Source: Acidimicrobiia bacterium
GTDB taxonomy: Bacteria > Actinomycetota > Acidimicrobiia > Spongiisociales > UBA4744
Direction: 5' to 3'
NCBI GenBank assembly: GCA_029863625.1
Contig: JAOTUY010000006.1
Coordinates: 17,232 to 81,231, forward strand
Length of the DNA stretch: 64,000 nt
Shown: positions 9,234 to 18,616 of the stretch, piece after piece
How the letters are laid out: the number at the start of each line of letters is the position of its first letter
Position numbering within the stretch: position 1 is the stretch's first letter
The notes under the pieces: generated by a model
Seen by the model: only the letters and a program-made list of their open reading frames with translations
What the model was told of the DNA's origin: nothing
Databases searched by the model: none
Program-made: the position numbers and the translations under genes

Positions 9234-9343
9234 TCGGTGAGGCGGGGGTGGTCATGGCGCCTCGCGAAAAGTTGCCGAGACGGCGGAGAACTTCGTCTGA
9301 TAGGTGGTCAGATCCGGGAGGAACGACGAAGAGGGAGGTCGAC

Positions 9344-10834
9344 ATGACACCCAGGATCAGAGTCGCGCTCATTGCGGTGGTGCTCGCCGCGGCGAGCCTG
9401 CCGACGGCGGCCATTGCCGGGCCACAGGCATGCGAGACACGCAATAACAACACGATCGCCAAACTGCTGGAGTGCGTCTCCCTTGACGGCGTACGTGAGC
9501 ACCAGGCGGCATTCCAGGCGATTGCCGATGCCAACGGCGGCATTCGCACGTCGGGCACGCCCGGCTACGATCAGTCCGTCGCCTATGTGGCCGAACGCAT
9601 GGAAGCGGCCGGCTACAACGTGACGGTCCAGGAGTTCGACTTCCAGACGTTCATCGTGCTGTCGCCGACCGTTCTCGAGCAGGTGGCGCCGCCGCCGGCC
9701 GGTCCGATCGTGACGAACATCATGTCGTACTCGGGGAGCGGCGACGTCACCGCGCCCGTGACCGCACTGGCGGCTCCGCCTGCAGACGGAACACCCGGTT
9801 GTGACGCGGCGGACTTCGCCGGGTTCCCGGCCGGGGACATCGCTCTGATCAGCCGGGGCGCCTGCGCGTTCGCCCTCAAAGCGACCAACGCCTTCAACGC
9901 GGGGGCGTCGGGAGTCGTCATCTACAACAACATCCCCGGCACCCTGAACGGCACGCTCGGCAACACGTTCACGCTCGACATCCCGGTCACTTCGGTGACG
10001 CTGGACGTCGGTACCCAGCTGGCGGCTACTTCGGGGCTGATTATGCGCCTCAAGACCGACACGTTCCGGGGTATAGCGACGACTTCAAACGTGATCGCCG
10101 AGTCGAAGTCGGGTGATCCCAACAACGTTGTGATGGTCGGGGCCCACCTCGACTCCGTCAACGCCGGGCCGGGCATCCAGGACAACGGGTCGGGGAGCGC
10201 GGCCATCCTCGAAGCGGCCAAGCAGATGGCCAAGGTCAAGCCGAAGAACAAGGTGCGCTTCGCCTGGTGGGGCGCCGAGGAGTCAGGGCTAGTGGGGTCC
10301 ACGTTCTACGTGAACAGCCTGTCGATTGAGGAGCGCGACAAGATCGCCCTCTACCTGAACTTCGACATGATCGGCTCACCGAACCACGTCTTCTTCATCT
10401 ACGACGGAGACGACTCAGACGTCGTCGGGGCCGGACCGGGACCGGAGGGCTCGGCTGCGATCGAGAAACTGTTCGAGTCGTTCTACAAGGCCCGCGGCGT
10501 ACCGTTCAAGGGCACCGACTTCTCCGGGCGATCCGACTACGGGCCGTTTATCGCGGTTGGGATCCCGGCCGGGGGGCTCTTCACGGGCGCCGAGGGCATT
10601 AAGACCGCTGATGAGGCTGCCATGTGGGGAGGCACAGCCGGGGAGCAGTACGACCCGTGCTACCACCTGGCCTGCGACACGTTCGACAACATCAGCCTGC
10701 AGGCGCTCGATGTGAACTCGGATGCGGTGGCGGCGGCGACCCTCACCTACGCGATGAACACCAAATCCATCAACGGGAAGAAGGGGAAGGGCAACTTCAA
10801 GCCCCAGAACGTCGACTTCCTGCCGCACTCCTAG
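9344..10834 (+). CDS. Secreted M28 family aminopeptidase with PA domain
   Basis: A 496-residue exported protein. Residues 1-25 are a signal peptide ending TAAIAG. A protease-associated insert spans roughly residues 120-230 (GDIALISRGACAFALKA, GASGVVIYNN). The M28 catalytic domain follows with all expected zinc ligands and catalytic acids: AHLDSV, DNGSGSAA, GAEESGLVGS, NFDMIGSPN and a late YHLACDTFDN. This is the Streptomyces-type leucine aminopeptidase arrangement, acting outside the cell on peptide N-termini. ATG 9344 was chosen because GAGGGAGG precedes it and it is the first start that gives a proper signal peptide. A hairpin follows 11 bp after the stop. Confidence 0.92.
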   Translation: MTPRIRVALIAVVLAAASLPTAAIAGPQACETRNNNTIAKLLECVSLDGVREHQAAFQAIADANGGIRTSGTPGYDQSVAYVAERMEAAGYNVTVQEFDFQTFIVLSPTVLEQVAPPPAGPIVTNIMSYSGSGDVTAPVTALAAPPADGTPGCDAADFAGFPAGDIALISRGACAFALKATNAFNAGASGVVIYNNIPGTLNGTLGNTFTLDIPVTSVTLDVGTQLAATSGLIMRLKTDTFRGIATTSNVIAESKSGDPNNVVMVGAHLDSVNAGPGIQDNGSGSAAILEAAKQMAKVKPKNKVRFAWWGAEESGLVGSTFYVNSLSIEERDKIALYLNFDMIGSPNHVFFIYDGDDSDVVGAGPGPEGSAAIEKLFESFYKARGVPFKGTDFSGRSDYGPFIAVGIPAGGLFTGAEGIKTADEAAMWGGTAGEQYDPCYHLACDTFDNISLQALDVNSDAVAAATLTYAMNTKSINGKKGKGNFKPQNVDFLPHS

Positions 10835-10845
10835 ACCAAAGCACA

Positions 10846-10878
10846 GACCCCGGGGGCGGATCGACCGCTCCCGGGGTC
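10846..10878 (+). terminator. Hairpin after the M28 peptidase gene
   Basis: GACCCCGGG (10846-10854) and CCCGGGGTC (10870-10878) form a perfect 9-bp stem around a 15-nt loop that can itself pair partly. No T-run follows, so it may be a terminator or an mRNA-stabilising hairpin. Confidence 0.5.
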
Positions 10879-10973
10879 ATGCTCGATCAGATCACGCTAC
10901 TTCCAGCGCTTGGTCGCGCCGGGCCAGGCGTTCCCTGTGATCTGCGAGGGCCGGTTGAAGCAACGATCTGACC

Positions 10974-11945
10974 TCACGCCGTCAAGCGTTCGTGCCCATC
11001 ACGCAGAAAGGCCAACGCGGTTCCGCCCTGATCGTCGGCGGCCAGCAGTTCGCGGTACGGGAGGCTGGCACCGTTGAAGGCGGGGTCATTCCAGTAGGGG
11101 TCGGATCGGTCAATCTCACCCCAAGCCGCAACGTATAGGTACGGCTCCGGATGGGCGTCGTCACCCGGTGAAGCGCCGTAGCTGGCCCGCTGCCCCTCAT
11201 CGTAGGAGCCCATCTCGAACGACAGGTCGAAGTGCTCGGGCCACAGCTGCACCCGGCTGACCTCCACGGCTTTCGGGGTGCGGCGTGCCTGTTCGAGGAC
11301 GGAGGTACCGAACCCGAACCAATCACCGATGGCGGCCGTGACGGCCGGAAGAACCGAGAGCTCGGTCGAAGCGCCGACCGGGCTGAGCGGGTCGTGGAAA
11401 CCCTCGTACCAGACATCTCGGTAGCGGATTCCGAGGTTATGGCAGGCGGCCTCAAGCGTCGTGATGGGGGTGGAGCGAATCTGGTCCCCCTCCTGGTGAA
11501 CCAGCAGATTGCTCTCTAGGCGAATCTGCTCGTCGGCACCGAAGAACGGGGTGCCAAAGCCGCCGTAGGTGTAGCGGAGGCCCAGCTTGCCTGTAGCGCC
11601 GTGCCGCTTGGGAGCGATGGCGAAGAAAGCAAGTTGGTGGAGGGCGTCGCGCCCGGCGCCGTACCCGGCCGGCAGTTCTGCGAGCCGCCGGTACGAACCC
11701 AGCCAGTGATCGGCGGCGTAGGCGGCCAGGTCTGCGTGTCCGGCGGCCAGGTCGGTCCAGGTGGTGCCCTCCCCGGGAATGGGCGTGACGATCGTCCCGG
11801 TGCCATCGGTTGAACCGGTGGGATCGTCGGCGTACCAGTCGGGGTCGGTGTTGGCGGGCGGCGAGGGTTCGAGAACCCGGGCCTCGTGTCCGGCGGGGAG
11901 CAGGGCGGTTGCTTCGTCCCGGGCGTTGCGGGCTTGTGGGGTCAC
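10974..11945 (-). CDS. Uncharacterised 323-residue soluble protein
   Basis: A well-formed coding region whose family I do not recognise. The protein is soluble and acidic, without signal peptide or membrane helix, and rich in aromatic residues: GLRYTYGGFGTPFFG near the middle, EGFHDPLSP, LWPEHFDLSFEMGSYDEGQ, and EPYLYVAAWGEIDRSDPYWND near the C-terminus. The H-x-x-L-S and WPEHFD elements could suggest a binding pocket, but no catalytic motif is certain. It ends with ALAFLRDGHERL. It shares direction with the DoxX gene upstream (24-bp gap), so the two may form an operon. Length and composition argue that it is real and not a shadow frame. Confidence 0.6.
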   Translation of the reverse strand: MTPQARNARDEATALLPAGHEARVLEPSPPANTDPDWYADDPTGSTDGTGTIVTPIPGEGTTWTDLAAGHADLAAYAADHWLGSYRRLAELPAGYGAGRDALHQLAFFAIAPKRHGATGKLGLRYTYGGFGTPFFGADEQIRLESNLLVHQEGDQIRSTPITTLEAACHNLGIRYRDVWYEGFHDPLSPVGASTELSVLPAVTAAIGDWFGFGTSVLEQARRTPKAVEVSRVQLWPEHFDLSFEMGSYDEGQRASYGASPGDDAHPEPYLYVAAWGEIDRSDPYWNDPAFNGASLPYRELLAADDQGGTALAFLRDGHERLTA

Positions 11946-11969
11946 GGTCTTCTCCTTGGATTGGTGTGG

Positions 11970-12476
11970 TCAGGCGGCGGGTGGGGCGGGTCGACGCCAG
12001 AACACGGCCAGCTGGGCTACACCGGCCGCCAGGCCTCCCAGAGCGATGATGAGGCCGGTCCAGCCGTCGAAGGTGACGTCGATGGCAAGGGCGTTGTCGA
12101 TCGAGGCGGCGCCGGGACCGACAATGGCCAGGGCGAGGGCAGCAATGGCCAGGGTGGCCACGTATTCGTATCCCTCATCGGGTCGTTTGAAAACAAAGAA
12201 CCCGGCGAAGCGATGGATCGACCCGAAAGCGACGGTCATCGTGGCGATCAACCCGGCAGCCGCGAACGAGGTGAGGAGCCCGCCGGCGATGCCGAGCCCG
12301 ATGGCGAGCTCGCCCGCCGCCGACATCCGGGCATTGAGGCGCGGCTGTCGGAACCCTTTTGACTCGAACCACGAGGCGGTGCCGTCGATGCTCCTGGCAT
12401 GGTTGATGCCGTGAGCGAGCATCACGATGGCCAGCCACAGACGCAGGATCAGCAGGGCAGTGTCGATGGCAGTCAT
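11970..12476 (-). CDS. DoxX family membrane protein
   Basis: A 168-residue protein with four membrane helices. The N-terminal LLILRLWLAIVMLAHGINHA is the DoxX first helix (R-x-x-x-G/A-x-x-x-x-H-G pattern), and AGELAIGLGIAGGLLTSFAA with MTVAFGSIHRFAGFF matches the second and third helices. DoxX proteins are small membrane subunits linked to thiosulfate:quinone oxidoreductase or redox stress complexes; most bacterial members are uncharacterised. The gene is followed in the same direction by the unrecognised 323-residue protein, which may be a partner. Confidence 0.8.
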   Translation of the reverse strand: MTAIDTALLILRLWLAIVMLAHGINHARSIDGTASWFESKGFRQPRLNARMSAAGELAIGLGIAGGLLTSFAAAGLIATMTVAFGSIHRFAGFFVFKRPDEGYEYVATLAIAALALAIVGPGAASIDNALAIDVTFDGWTGLIIALGGLAAGVAQLAVFWRRPAPPAA

Positions 12477-12700
12477 GATCGGATTCCTCTCGGGAGAGCA
12501 CGGTTGTCAACCTCGGCAGGCCGATGATTCTGTCAGGTTTGTCGGTTGGGCGACGGTTGATGATGGGTTGAAGTGGTCGCGCAGCAGGCGGCGCCTGTGA
12601 TTGTGACGGTTGGACATTCGCCGATCACAACAGTATGCCGCGCTCATCGAAGAACTTGGACTCGACAGGTTCGACAACATGGACGAGGATTGACCAGCCG

Positions 12701-13414
12701 ATGACCGTACCTACCTCTCCAACTGAGGATCTCGTGAGCGACGAAGTTGTGGTGTTCGACGTGAACGAAACGCTGCTCGACCTCCGCGCCCTGGCGCCCC
12801 GGTTCGAGACGCTACTGCCGGTGACGCTGATGGGCTTGTGGTTTGCCCGCATGCTGCACAATTCCCTGGTCGCCTCGATGACGGCCAGCTATGCGTCTTT
12901 CGATCGCCAGGGAGTGGACGCTCTCATGGCCACAGCGAGCAGCGTCGGCGTCCAGGTAACCGAGGCCCAGGCAGCCGATGTGGTTGCGGGGATGGACGAG
13001 CTGCCGCCCCACCCCGACGTCATCCCGGCCTTGCAACGACTCGCCAGGGCGGGCTTCCGGATGGCCGCCTTTACCAACTCCGCCCTGCCGGTCGCAACGG
13101 CACAGATCAACAATGCCGGGCTCGATTCTTACTTCGAGCGAGTCTTGTCGGTCGATGGAATTCGGATCTTCAAACCGGCTCCGGAGACCTACCGGTTCGC
13201 CGCCGCGCAGCTCGGGGTGCCGATCGGCGCCATCCGGCTGGTGGCCGCACACGCTTGGGATGTGACGGGAGCCATGCGGGCCGGGGCAAAAGCCGCTTTT
13301 GTTGCTCGCCGAGGTGCGGTGCTCGGCCCTCTCTCCGAGACGCCGGACATCATCGAACCCGACTTGATAGCGACTGCCGAAGCAATCCTGAACCAGGGCC
13401 GAAACGCCCGATAG
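12701..13414 (+). CDS. Haloacid dehalogenase type II-like hydrolase
   Basis: About 237 residues of the HAD fold. The nucleophile motif is VVVFDVNETLLDL, motif II is the Thr/Ser in AAFTNSALPV, the motif III Lys is in FKPAPETYRF, and the acidic end motif is VAAHAWDVTGAMRAG, the exact pattern of the L-2-haloacid dehalogenase branch. These enzymes hydrolyse 2-haloalkanoic acids by an aspartyl-ester intermediate, although many homologues act on other substrates. Two starts are plausible: ATG 12701, used here, or GTG 12734, which has GAGGA 4 nt upstream and sits closer to the conserved core. It is monocistronic by position. Confidence 0.8.
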   Translation: MTVPTSPTEDLVSDEVVVFDVNETLLDLRALAPRFETLLPVTLMGLWFARMLHNSLVASMTASYASFDRQGVDALMATASSVGVQVTEAQAADVVAGMDELPPHPDVIPALQRLARAGFRMAAFTNSALPVATAQINNAGLDSYFERVLSVDGIRIFKPAPETYRFAAAQLGVPIGAIRLVAAHAWDVTGAMRAGAKAAFVARRGAVLGPLSETPDIIEPDLIATAEAILNQGRNAR

Positions 13415-13460
13415 AGCGAGACCGGCCTGTCTCATCCATCGACCCGGCATCTCAGACTGC

Positions 13461-16142
13461 TCATCGATCCTCCTTGACGTGAGCGTCGCGCCCGAGCAAC
13501 TCGGCTACCAGGCCGGTCCATCCGGTCTGGTGCGAGGCGCCCAAGCCGGTGCCGTCATCACCGTGGAAGTACTCGTGGAACCAGGTGAGGTCTTCCCAAT
13601 GGGGGTCAGACTCGAAAATTGATTCCGGGCCGTGGAACGGTCGTCGTCCGGTGGCGTCGGGCAAGAAGATCGAGGTAAGGCGTCGGCTCAGTTCGCCTGC
13701 CACTTCCCGGAGGGTCATCTCGACGCCCGAACCGGTCGGGCATTCGACCTTCACCGCGTCGTCGCAGTAGTCATCGAATCGCTCTAGTGCCTCGATAATG
13801 AGGAAGTTGAGCGGGAACCACACCGGACCTCGCCAGTTCGAGTTGCCACCGAACAGACCGGTGGTGGACTCGGCCGGGTCGTAGCTCACCCGGAACTCCT
13901 GTCCGTCGATTTGTGTTTCGTACGGATGGTCACGGTGATAGCGGGATAGAGAACGGATCCCGTACGGTGACAGGAATTCCTCTTCGTCGAGCAGGTACCC
14001 GAGGACGGCCCGGAGCCGTTCCGGGGTGAGGATGGCTGCCAGATGCCGGTGCCCGGAACCGGGTTGGTCGATGTGGGCGACGTTGTCGCTGAGATGGGGC
14101 CGATGGTCGAGGAACCAGTGCATCCGTTCGGTGAACTCGGGCATCGATTCCATCGTGTCCTCGCCTATCACCGTGACGGCCAGCAACGGGATCAGCCCGA
14201 CTACAGACCGTACCCGGAGCGGCATAGTCCGGCCATCGGGCAACCGGAGCACGTCGTAGAAGAACTCGTCGTCGGGATCCCACAGGCAATGGTCCTCCGA
14301 GCTCATGGCGGTGGCGATCGAGAGGAAGTGCTCGAAGAACTTGGTGGCCAAAGACTGATACACGGGGTTGGTGCGGGCCAGCTCCAGCGAGATGGCCAGC
14401 ATCTCCAAGGTGAAGAAAGCCATCCAGGCAGTGCCGTCCGACTGGTCGAGACGTCCTCCTCCAGGGAGCGGGGCGCTGCGATCGAACAGGCTGATGTTAT
14501 CGAGACCGAGAAAACCCCCCTGAAAGACGTTGTTGCCGTCTGCATCCTTGCGGTTGACCCACCAGGTGAAGTTGAGCAGCAGCTTGTGGAACACCCGCTC
14601 CAGGAAGGCAATGTCCGGGGTACCCGACGATGCGGCGTCGATCTCGTAGACCCGGCGGGCCGCCCAGGCGTGAACCGGCGGATTGACGTCCCCGAATTCC
14701 CATTCATAGGCCGGGAGTTGCCCGTTGGGATGCATGTACCACTCCCTGGTCACCAACTCCAGCTGACCCTTGGCGAACCCGGGGTCGATCCTGGCCAGCG
14801 GGATGCAATGGAACGCCAGGTCCCAGACGGCGTACCACGGGTACTCCCACCCGTCCGGCATCGAGATGATGTCGAAATTATTGAGGTGTTGCCACTGGTG
14901 GTTGCGGCCTCGCCGTCGAACCGGGGCGGGGGAAGGTTCAACGGGATCGCCGGCCAACCACTGTTCCACGTCGTAGTAGTAGAGCTGTTTCGACCAGATC
15001 ATCCCGGCCAGGGCTTGCCTTTGGGTCAGACGTTGGACAGCGGAGAGCCCCTTCGGTCGGAGCGCGGCGTAGAACTCGTCGGCTTCCCGCCGCCGTTGTT
15101 CGACGATCGCGTCGAAACCCGCGAACGGATCATGGGGGATCGTCCTGTTGAGGCGGAGCCGCACCGTAGCCGTTTCGCCTGCGGCCAGGTCGAGGCGATA
15201 CACGGCGGCTGCCTTGGTCCCGGTTTCGGCCGGATTGACGGCCCCATCTTCACCGTCGATCAGTTTCCGGTGAAAGGCGTCTTTGACGTAGGGGGTCGGG
15301 TTTGGGGTTCCCCAGAGGCGATCGCGGTTGGTCTCGTTTTCCGTGAACCACAGGGCTTCGGCTGCGTCGGCGAAGAGCCGGTAGGTGCCGAGAACAGGAT
15401 GTTCGGCTCTGACCGTCGGCACTCCCGCGTCAGCATCCTGGCGGGACATGACCGGCCGGGCGGGGACATCGCCCATCGGGCCGTGCGGGTAGCCCCACGA
15501 CCAGGTGTTGCGGAACCACAGAGTTGGGAGCACATGACAGGAGCTACGATCGGGCCCCCGGTTGGTGACCCGGATTACCACCAGCAGATCATCGTGCGCC
15601 TGCTTGGCGTACGTGACCTGCACATCGAAGTAGCGTCTTTCGCCGAACACGCCGGTGTTGGTCAGTTCGAACTCCGGATCCCGAGCGTCGCGTCGCTGGT
15701 TCTCCGCGACGAGATCCTGATAGGGGAAGGCCGACTGCGGGTACTTGTAGAGGAACTCCAGGTAGCTATGCGAGGGTATGGCGTCGAGGTGGAAGTAGGC
15801 CTCCTTGACGTCTTCTCCGTGGTTGCCTTCGGGTCCGGTCAGCCCAAAGAGGCGCTCCTTGAGGATCTGGTCTCTTCCGTTCCACAGCGCAAGTCCAAAG
15901 CACAGATACTGGCGATGGTCGCTTACCCCGGCCAACCCGTCCTCGTTCCAACGGTAGGCACGGGCCGGGGCCTGATCGTGGGGGAAGGACTCCCAGACCT
16001 TCGCCTCTGCGCTGTAGTCCTCCCGGACTGTTCCCCAGGCGCGGTCACTCAGGTACGGGCCCCACAACCGCCAGTCGGCCTCGCCGGCCTCCTGCTGGCG
16101 GAGACGGAGATGCTCGGCGGTCGGGTCGCCGGCCGCCTTCAT
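13461..16142 (-). CDS. MGH1/GH63-like glucosidase
   Basis: An 893-residue cytosolic glycoside hydrolase. The N-terminal half is a beta-sandwich region ([31 protein letters not shown]). The C-terminal half is an (alpha/alpha)6 barrel of the mannosylglycerate hydrolase/GH63 type, with [22 protein letters not shown]-like [20 protein letters not shown], and [17 protein letters not shown]. The D of VWDLAFH and an E near the C-terminus ([17 protein letters not shown]) are the likely catalytic acids by family analogy. The ATG at 16142 overlaps the stop of the upstream thioredoxin-like gene (ATGA), so they are coupled. Likely role is hydrolysis of glucosylglycerate, mannosylglycerate or trehalose-like compatible solutes; the exact sugar is uncertain. 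Confidence 0.82.
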   Translation of the reverse strand: MKAAGDPTAEHLRLRQQEAGEADWRLWGPYLSDRAWGTVREDYSAEAKVWESFPHDQAPARAYRWNEDGLAGVSDHRQYLCFGLALWNGRDQILKERLFGLTGPEGNHGEDVKEAYFHLDAIPSHSYLEFLYKYPQSAFPYQDLVAENQRRDARDPEFELTNTGVFGERRYFDVQVTYAKQAHDDLLVVIRVTNRGPDRSSCHVLPTLWFRNTWSWGYPHGPMGDVPARPVMSRQDADAGVPTVRAEHPVLGTYRLFADAAEALWFTENETNRDRLWGTPNPTPYVKDAFHRKLIDGEDGAVNPAETGTKAAAVYRLDLAAGETATVRLRLNRTIPHDPFAGFDAIVEQRRREADEFYAALRPKGLSAVQRLTQRQALAGMIWSKQLYYYDVEQWLAGDPVEPSPAPVRRRGRNHQWQHLNNFDIISMPDGWEYPWYAVWDLAFHCIPLARIDPGFAKGQLELVTREWYMHPNGQLPAYEWEFGDVNPPVHAWAARRVYEIDAASSGTPDIAFLERVFHKLLLNFTWWVNRKDADGNNVFQGGFLGLDNISLFDRSAPLPGGGRLDQSDGTAWMAFFTLEMLAISLELARTNPVYQSLATKFFEHFLSIATAMSSEDHCLWDPDDEFFYDVLRLPDGRTMPLRVRSVVGLIPLLAVTVIGEDTMESMPEFTERMHWFLDHRPHLSDNVAHIDQPGSGHRHLAAILTPERLRAVLGYLLDEEEFLSPYGIRSLSRYHRDHPYETQIDGQEFRVSYDPAESTTGLFGGNSNWRGPVWFPLNFLIIEALERFDDYCDDAVKVECPTGSGVEMTLREVAGELSRRLTSIFLPDATGRRPFHGPESIFESDPHWEDLTWFHEYFHGDDGTGLGASHQTGWTGLVAELLGRDAHVKEDR

Positions 16143-16456
16143 CGATAGGTTCCGGCGGCGGCGAGGACCTCTCGCAGCATCTCCTCGGTAGGGCTGCCCA
16201 CCAGCCCACCGATTGTTCGGTACAACCGGCACGACATCCCCACCGGAGCATTGGGGTCGGCGAAGGGGTCGAGTCCGTTGATGAGCACGGTCGGCGAACC
16301 TCGGAACCGGAGCTGCTCAGCTTCCTCTGCGCTGCCAACTCGCTTTCGCTGCAGCTCGAAACCGTACTCGGGACGCAGGCGCACCAGATGGGTTTCGGTG
16401 GTTCGCCAGTTTGGGCAATCGTCGATGTGGAGGAGGGTCACATCCATTGTTTCCAT
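16139..16456 (-). CDS. Thioredoxin-like small protein (DDCPNW motif)
   Basis: A 105-residue protein with a thioredoxin-like start: MDVTLLHIDDCPNW, a helix, then FRGSPTVLINGLDPF containing the cis-Pro, and a MSCRLYRT segment. It belongs to the group of small thioredoxin-like proteins found beside mercury- or redox-related genes, in which a single Cys after an acidic pair replaces the CxxC site; relatives in other bacteria are sometimes selenoproteins. I set the start at ATG 16456, with GGGAAGGA upstream; the longer frame to 16726 is shadow sequence over the aminotransferase end. It overlaps the glucosidase start by 4 bp, an unexpected pairing. Redox partner unknown. Confidence 0.75.
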   Translation of the reverse strand: METMDVTLLHIDDCPNWRTTETHLVRLRPEYGFELQRKRVGSAEEAEQLRFRGSPTVLINGLDPFADPNAPVGMSCRLYRTIGGLVGSPTEEMLREVLAAAGTYR

Positions 16457-16542
16457 CAACCATCCTTCCCGCCCGGATCCGGAACCCCTGTCGGGGTTCA
16501 GAAAGTCCGACGCTGCTGATGGCACCTTACGGGTTGGTCGCG

Positions 16543-17784
16543 TTAGGCGTCGCTTGCCAGCACCCTCTCGATCCGGCGCACCCCGGCGACTGCTGCTTCG
16601 TGGGGCACTCCGGCAAAGCACAACCGCATGAACCCGGGTTCTTCGATCCGACACGACGAGCCGGGGGTCAGATTGACTTTCGCCTCCTCGAGGATTCGTC
16701 GCCACAGAGCGTCCTCGGCTGCCCAATTCACCTGAGGGAGGAAGGGCCGGAAATCGACGAGAAAGAAGAAACCAGCCTGTGCAGGGAGGTAGGGGATCCC
16801 GGCTGCGTCCAGCGCCGCCGTGACCTGGGCGTAGGAGTTTCCGAGGCGCCGTCGATTCTCACCCACGAAGGCGTCGACCCAATCTGTGTCGGCCAGCATT
16901 TCCTCAACGAGACGTTGGGTATCGCCTGAAACGCACGCCCAATACGCCAACCCGTCGACGGCGCGGATCACCGCCTCGTTCTCGGTGACCAGGACACCGC
17001 ATCGCAGCCCGCTGGCGGCCAGGTCTTTGCTCACCGCCCACACAAGGTGCATTCGCTCCCCAAGCGTCGGTCTCAGCGTCCCCGCGCTCACGAACGATGC
17101 ATCCCCGTGCACCGACATGGCGAACAGCTCGTCGAACACGACGTGCATGTCCTTGCCTTCGGCCCAGCCCAGCACCTCCTCCAGTTCGGGACGGGAGGAG
17201 ACACGGCCGAGCGGATTGCTCGGCGTTGTGTACAGCAGAGCACGAACCGGGCGACCGGCCGACCGGTAGGCGACTTCCAACTGGTCCATTCGAAGACGGA
17301 AGTCATCGGCCGGCGAGGTGTGCACCGGCACGATCGTGAGCTCGTTGCGAGTTTCGAGGTCGGCCCAGAAGCCGGCATAGCTGGGCGTCGGCACAAGGAC
17401 GCCATCCCCGGGGTCGGCGATCGCGTAGAAGAGCAATTCGAGTACCGATCCCGCCCCACCCAGCACGGCGAGGTGCTCGGGATCTATGTCCCGACCGTAG
17501 AGCCTCCGGCCCAGAAACTCGGCGAGGCGGCTTCGAAAACTATGCCCTCCGATCATCTCGTCGTATTCGACGGCCGAAGGCGGCACCTGGCGGGGGGCGG
17601 TCAGTTTGGGCTCCAGGAGGTCCCACACCAGTTTGTTCTCGGCCACGCACAGGCCGATGTAGCCGCCCGGGTTGCCGATGGGATCCCAGAGATCGTCCAA
17701 ACGCTCGAAGTGGGCGTGGATATATTCGGCCATCGGCGCGTCGACAACGAGCCGGCGGCCCCGATCCGACAGCGAGGAGGTCAT
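16543..17784 (-). CDS. PLP-dependent aminotransferase, ACC-synthase-like
   Basis: A 413-residue fold-type I enzyme. The N-terminus reads NPGGYIGLCVAENKL, which resembles 1-aminocyclopropane-1-carboxylate synthase (NPxGxIxxxxAENxL) more than ordinary class I aminotransferases. PLP-site features follow: GGAGSVLELLFYAI, PTPSYAGFWADLE, TTPSNPLGRV, VVFDELFA with the Asp that pairs with the pyridine nitrogen, and WAVSKDLAASGLRCG containing the Schiff-base Lys and the phosphate-binding pattern. Bacterial members of this group are usually uncharacterised aminotransferases or lyases. There is an 86-bp gap to the thioredoxin-like gene. Whether it makes ACC cannot be told from sequence. Confidence 0.82.
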   Translation of the reverse strand: MTSSLSDRGRRLVVDAPMAEYIHAHFERLDDLWDPIGNPGGYIGLCVAENKLVWDLLEPKLTAPRQVPPSAVEYDEMIGGHSFRSRLAEFLGRRLYGRDIDPEHLAVLGGAGSVLELLFYAIADPGDGVLVPTPSYAGFWADLETRNELTIVPVHTSPADDFRLRMDQLEVAYRSAGRPVRALLYTTPSNPLGRVSSRPELEEVLGWAEGKDMHVVFDELFAMSVHGDASFVSAGTLRPTLGERMHLVWAVSKDLAASGLRCGVLVTENEAVIRAVDGLAYWACVSGDTQRLVEEMLADTDWVDAFVGENRRRLGNSYAQVTAALDAAGIPYLPAQAGFFFLVDFRPFLPQVNWAAEDALWRRILEEAKVNLTPGSSCRIEEPGFMRLCFAGVPHEAAVAGVRRIERVLASDA

Positions 17785-18036
17785 GAGCCCAGGCTACGAC
17801 ACTTTTCGGGCGCGGGTACCCGGAGGGTAGGTCCTCTCAGTAGATGGCACGCAGGCCCACTACGGCTGGCAACAGCACCGTGACTCCGATGGCGAAGACC
17901 CAAGCCTCGCGTAACGCCGGAGAGCGATGATGGCCACGATACCCTGCATCAGCACTCCGATCACGCGCAAGATCGCGAACCAGGCCCGAGGTTGAAAACA
18001 ACGAAATAGACCATGGGGTGCGAGGCCTGCTACCGG

Positions 18037-18072
18037 GTGACCGGGTACCGGCAGGTCGGCTATCGTCGGTCC
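18037..18072 (+). promoter_or_regulatory. Promoter of the CMD gene, leaderless
   Basis: GTGACC (18037-18042) and TATCGT (18061-18066) are 18 bp apart; the -10 box ends 6 nt before the ATG at 18073 and there is no ribosome site. This matches the leaderless arrangement seen at marR and rlmN. The rest of the 17785-18036 gap shows no convincing gene. Confidence 0.5.
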
Positions 18073-18606
18073 ATGAATCAAACAGCGCCAACTCGACTCG
18101 CCCCCCTCGACGAATCTGACTGGGATCCACAACTCGAATCCATACTCGACGGCCTCAGCACTGTGCTCAATGTGCACCGGGTCATGGCCCATCATCCAGA
18201 GTTGCTGGCCGCCTGGATGCCCCTCAGAAACCATGTCGTTGCGAACGGGACGCTGTCTCCCCGACACCGGGAGTTGGTGATCCTGCGTCTCTCCCACCGG
18301 GCCGGGGTGGCCTACGAATGGCACCACCACTTCGCCCGGGCGTCTCAGGCCGGCATCAGCGTGGCCGAAGCGGAGGCAGTGCGGATCGGTCCGGCAGCCG
18401 GGTGGGCCGACCAGAAGGAAGCCCTGCTGCTCACAGTTGCCGACGAGCTGTTCGACAAGCAGGCGGTCGGCGACGCCGTCTGGGCCGAATTGACCCGGGC
18501 GTTCACCATTCCCCAGATCCTTGACCTGATCGTGACGGTCGGCGTCTACACGACGCTGGCCATGTTCATCAACACGACCGGCGTACAGATCGAAAACGAA
18601 GCCTGA
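18073..18606 (+). CDS. Carboxymuconolactone decarboxylase (CMD) family protein
   Basis: A 177-residue AhpD-like protein. The core SPRHRELVILRLSHRAGVAYEWHHHFARASQAGIS is the CMD helix pair, where the E-x-x-x-L and the H-x-x-x-A-x-x-x-G spacing match the family. The CxxC of true AhpD peroxidases is absent: the site reads AGVAYEW-H, so a thiol peroxidase role is unlikely and it belongs to the CMD-like branch common in actinobacteria. Those enzymes act as lactone decarboxylases or remain uncharacterised. It is transcribed toward the meh gene with only 10 bp between stops, so the two are convergent. Confidence 0.82.
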   Translation: MNQTAPTRLAPLDESDWDPQLESILDGLSTVLNVHRVMAHHPELLAAWMPLRNHVVANGTLSPRHRELVILRLSHRAGVAYEWHHHFARASQAGISVAEAEAVRIGPAAGWADQKEALLLTVADELFDKQAVGDAVWAELTRAFTIPQILDLIVTVGVYTTLAMFINTTGVQIENEA

Positions 18607-18616
18607 CTCCAGTCCC

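Noticed and set aside
14043..16148. Open frame of 701 codons on the plus strand opposite the glucosidase
   Set aside because: It mirrors the codon pattern of the real gene on the other strand, has no family motif, and the minus-strand protein carries clear GH motifs. Long antisense frames are expected at this GC content.
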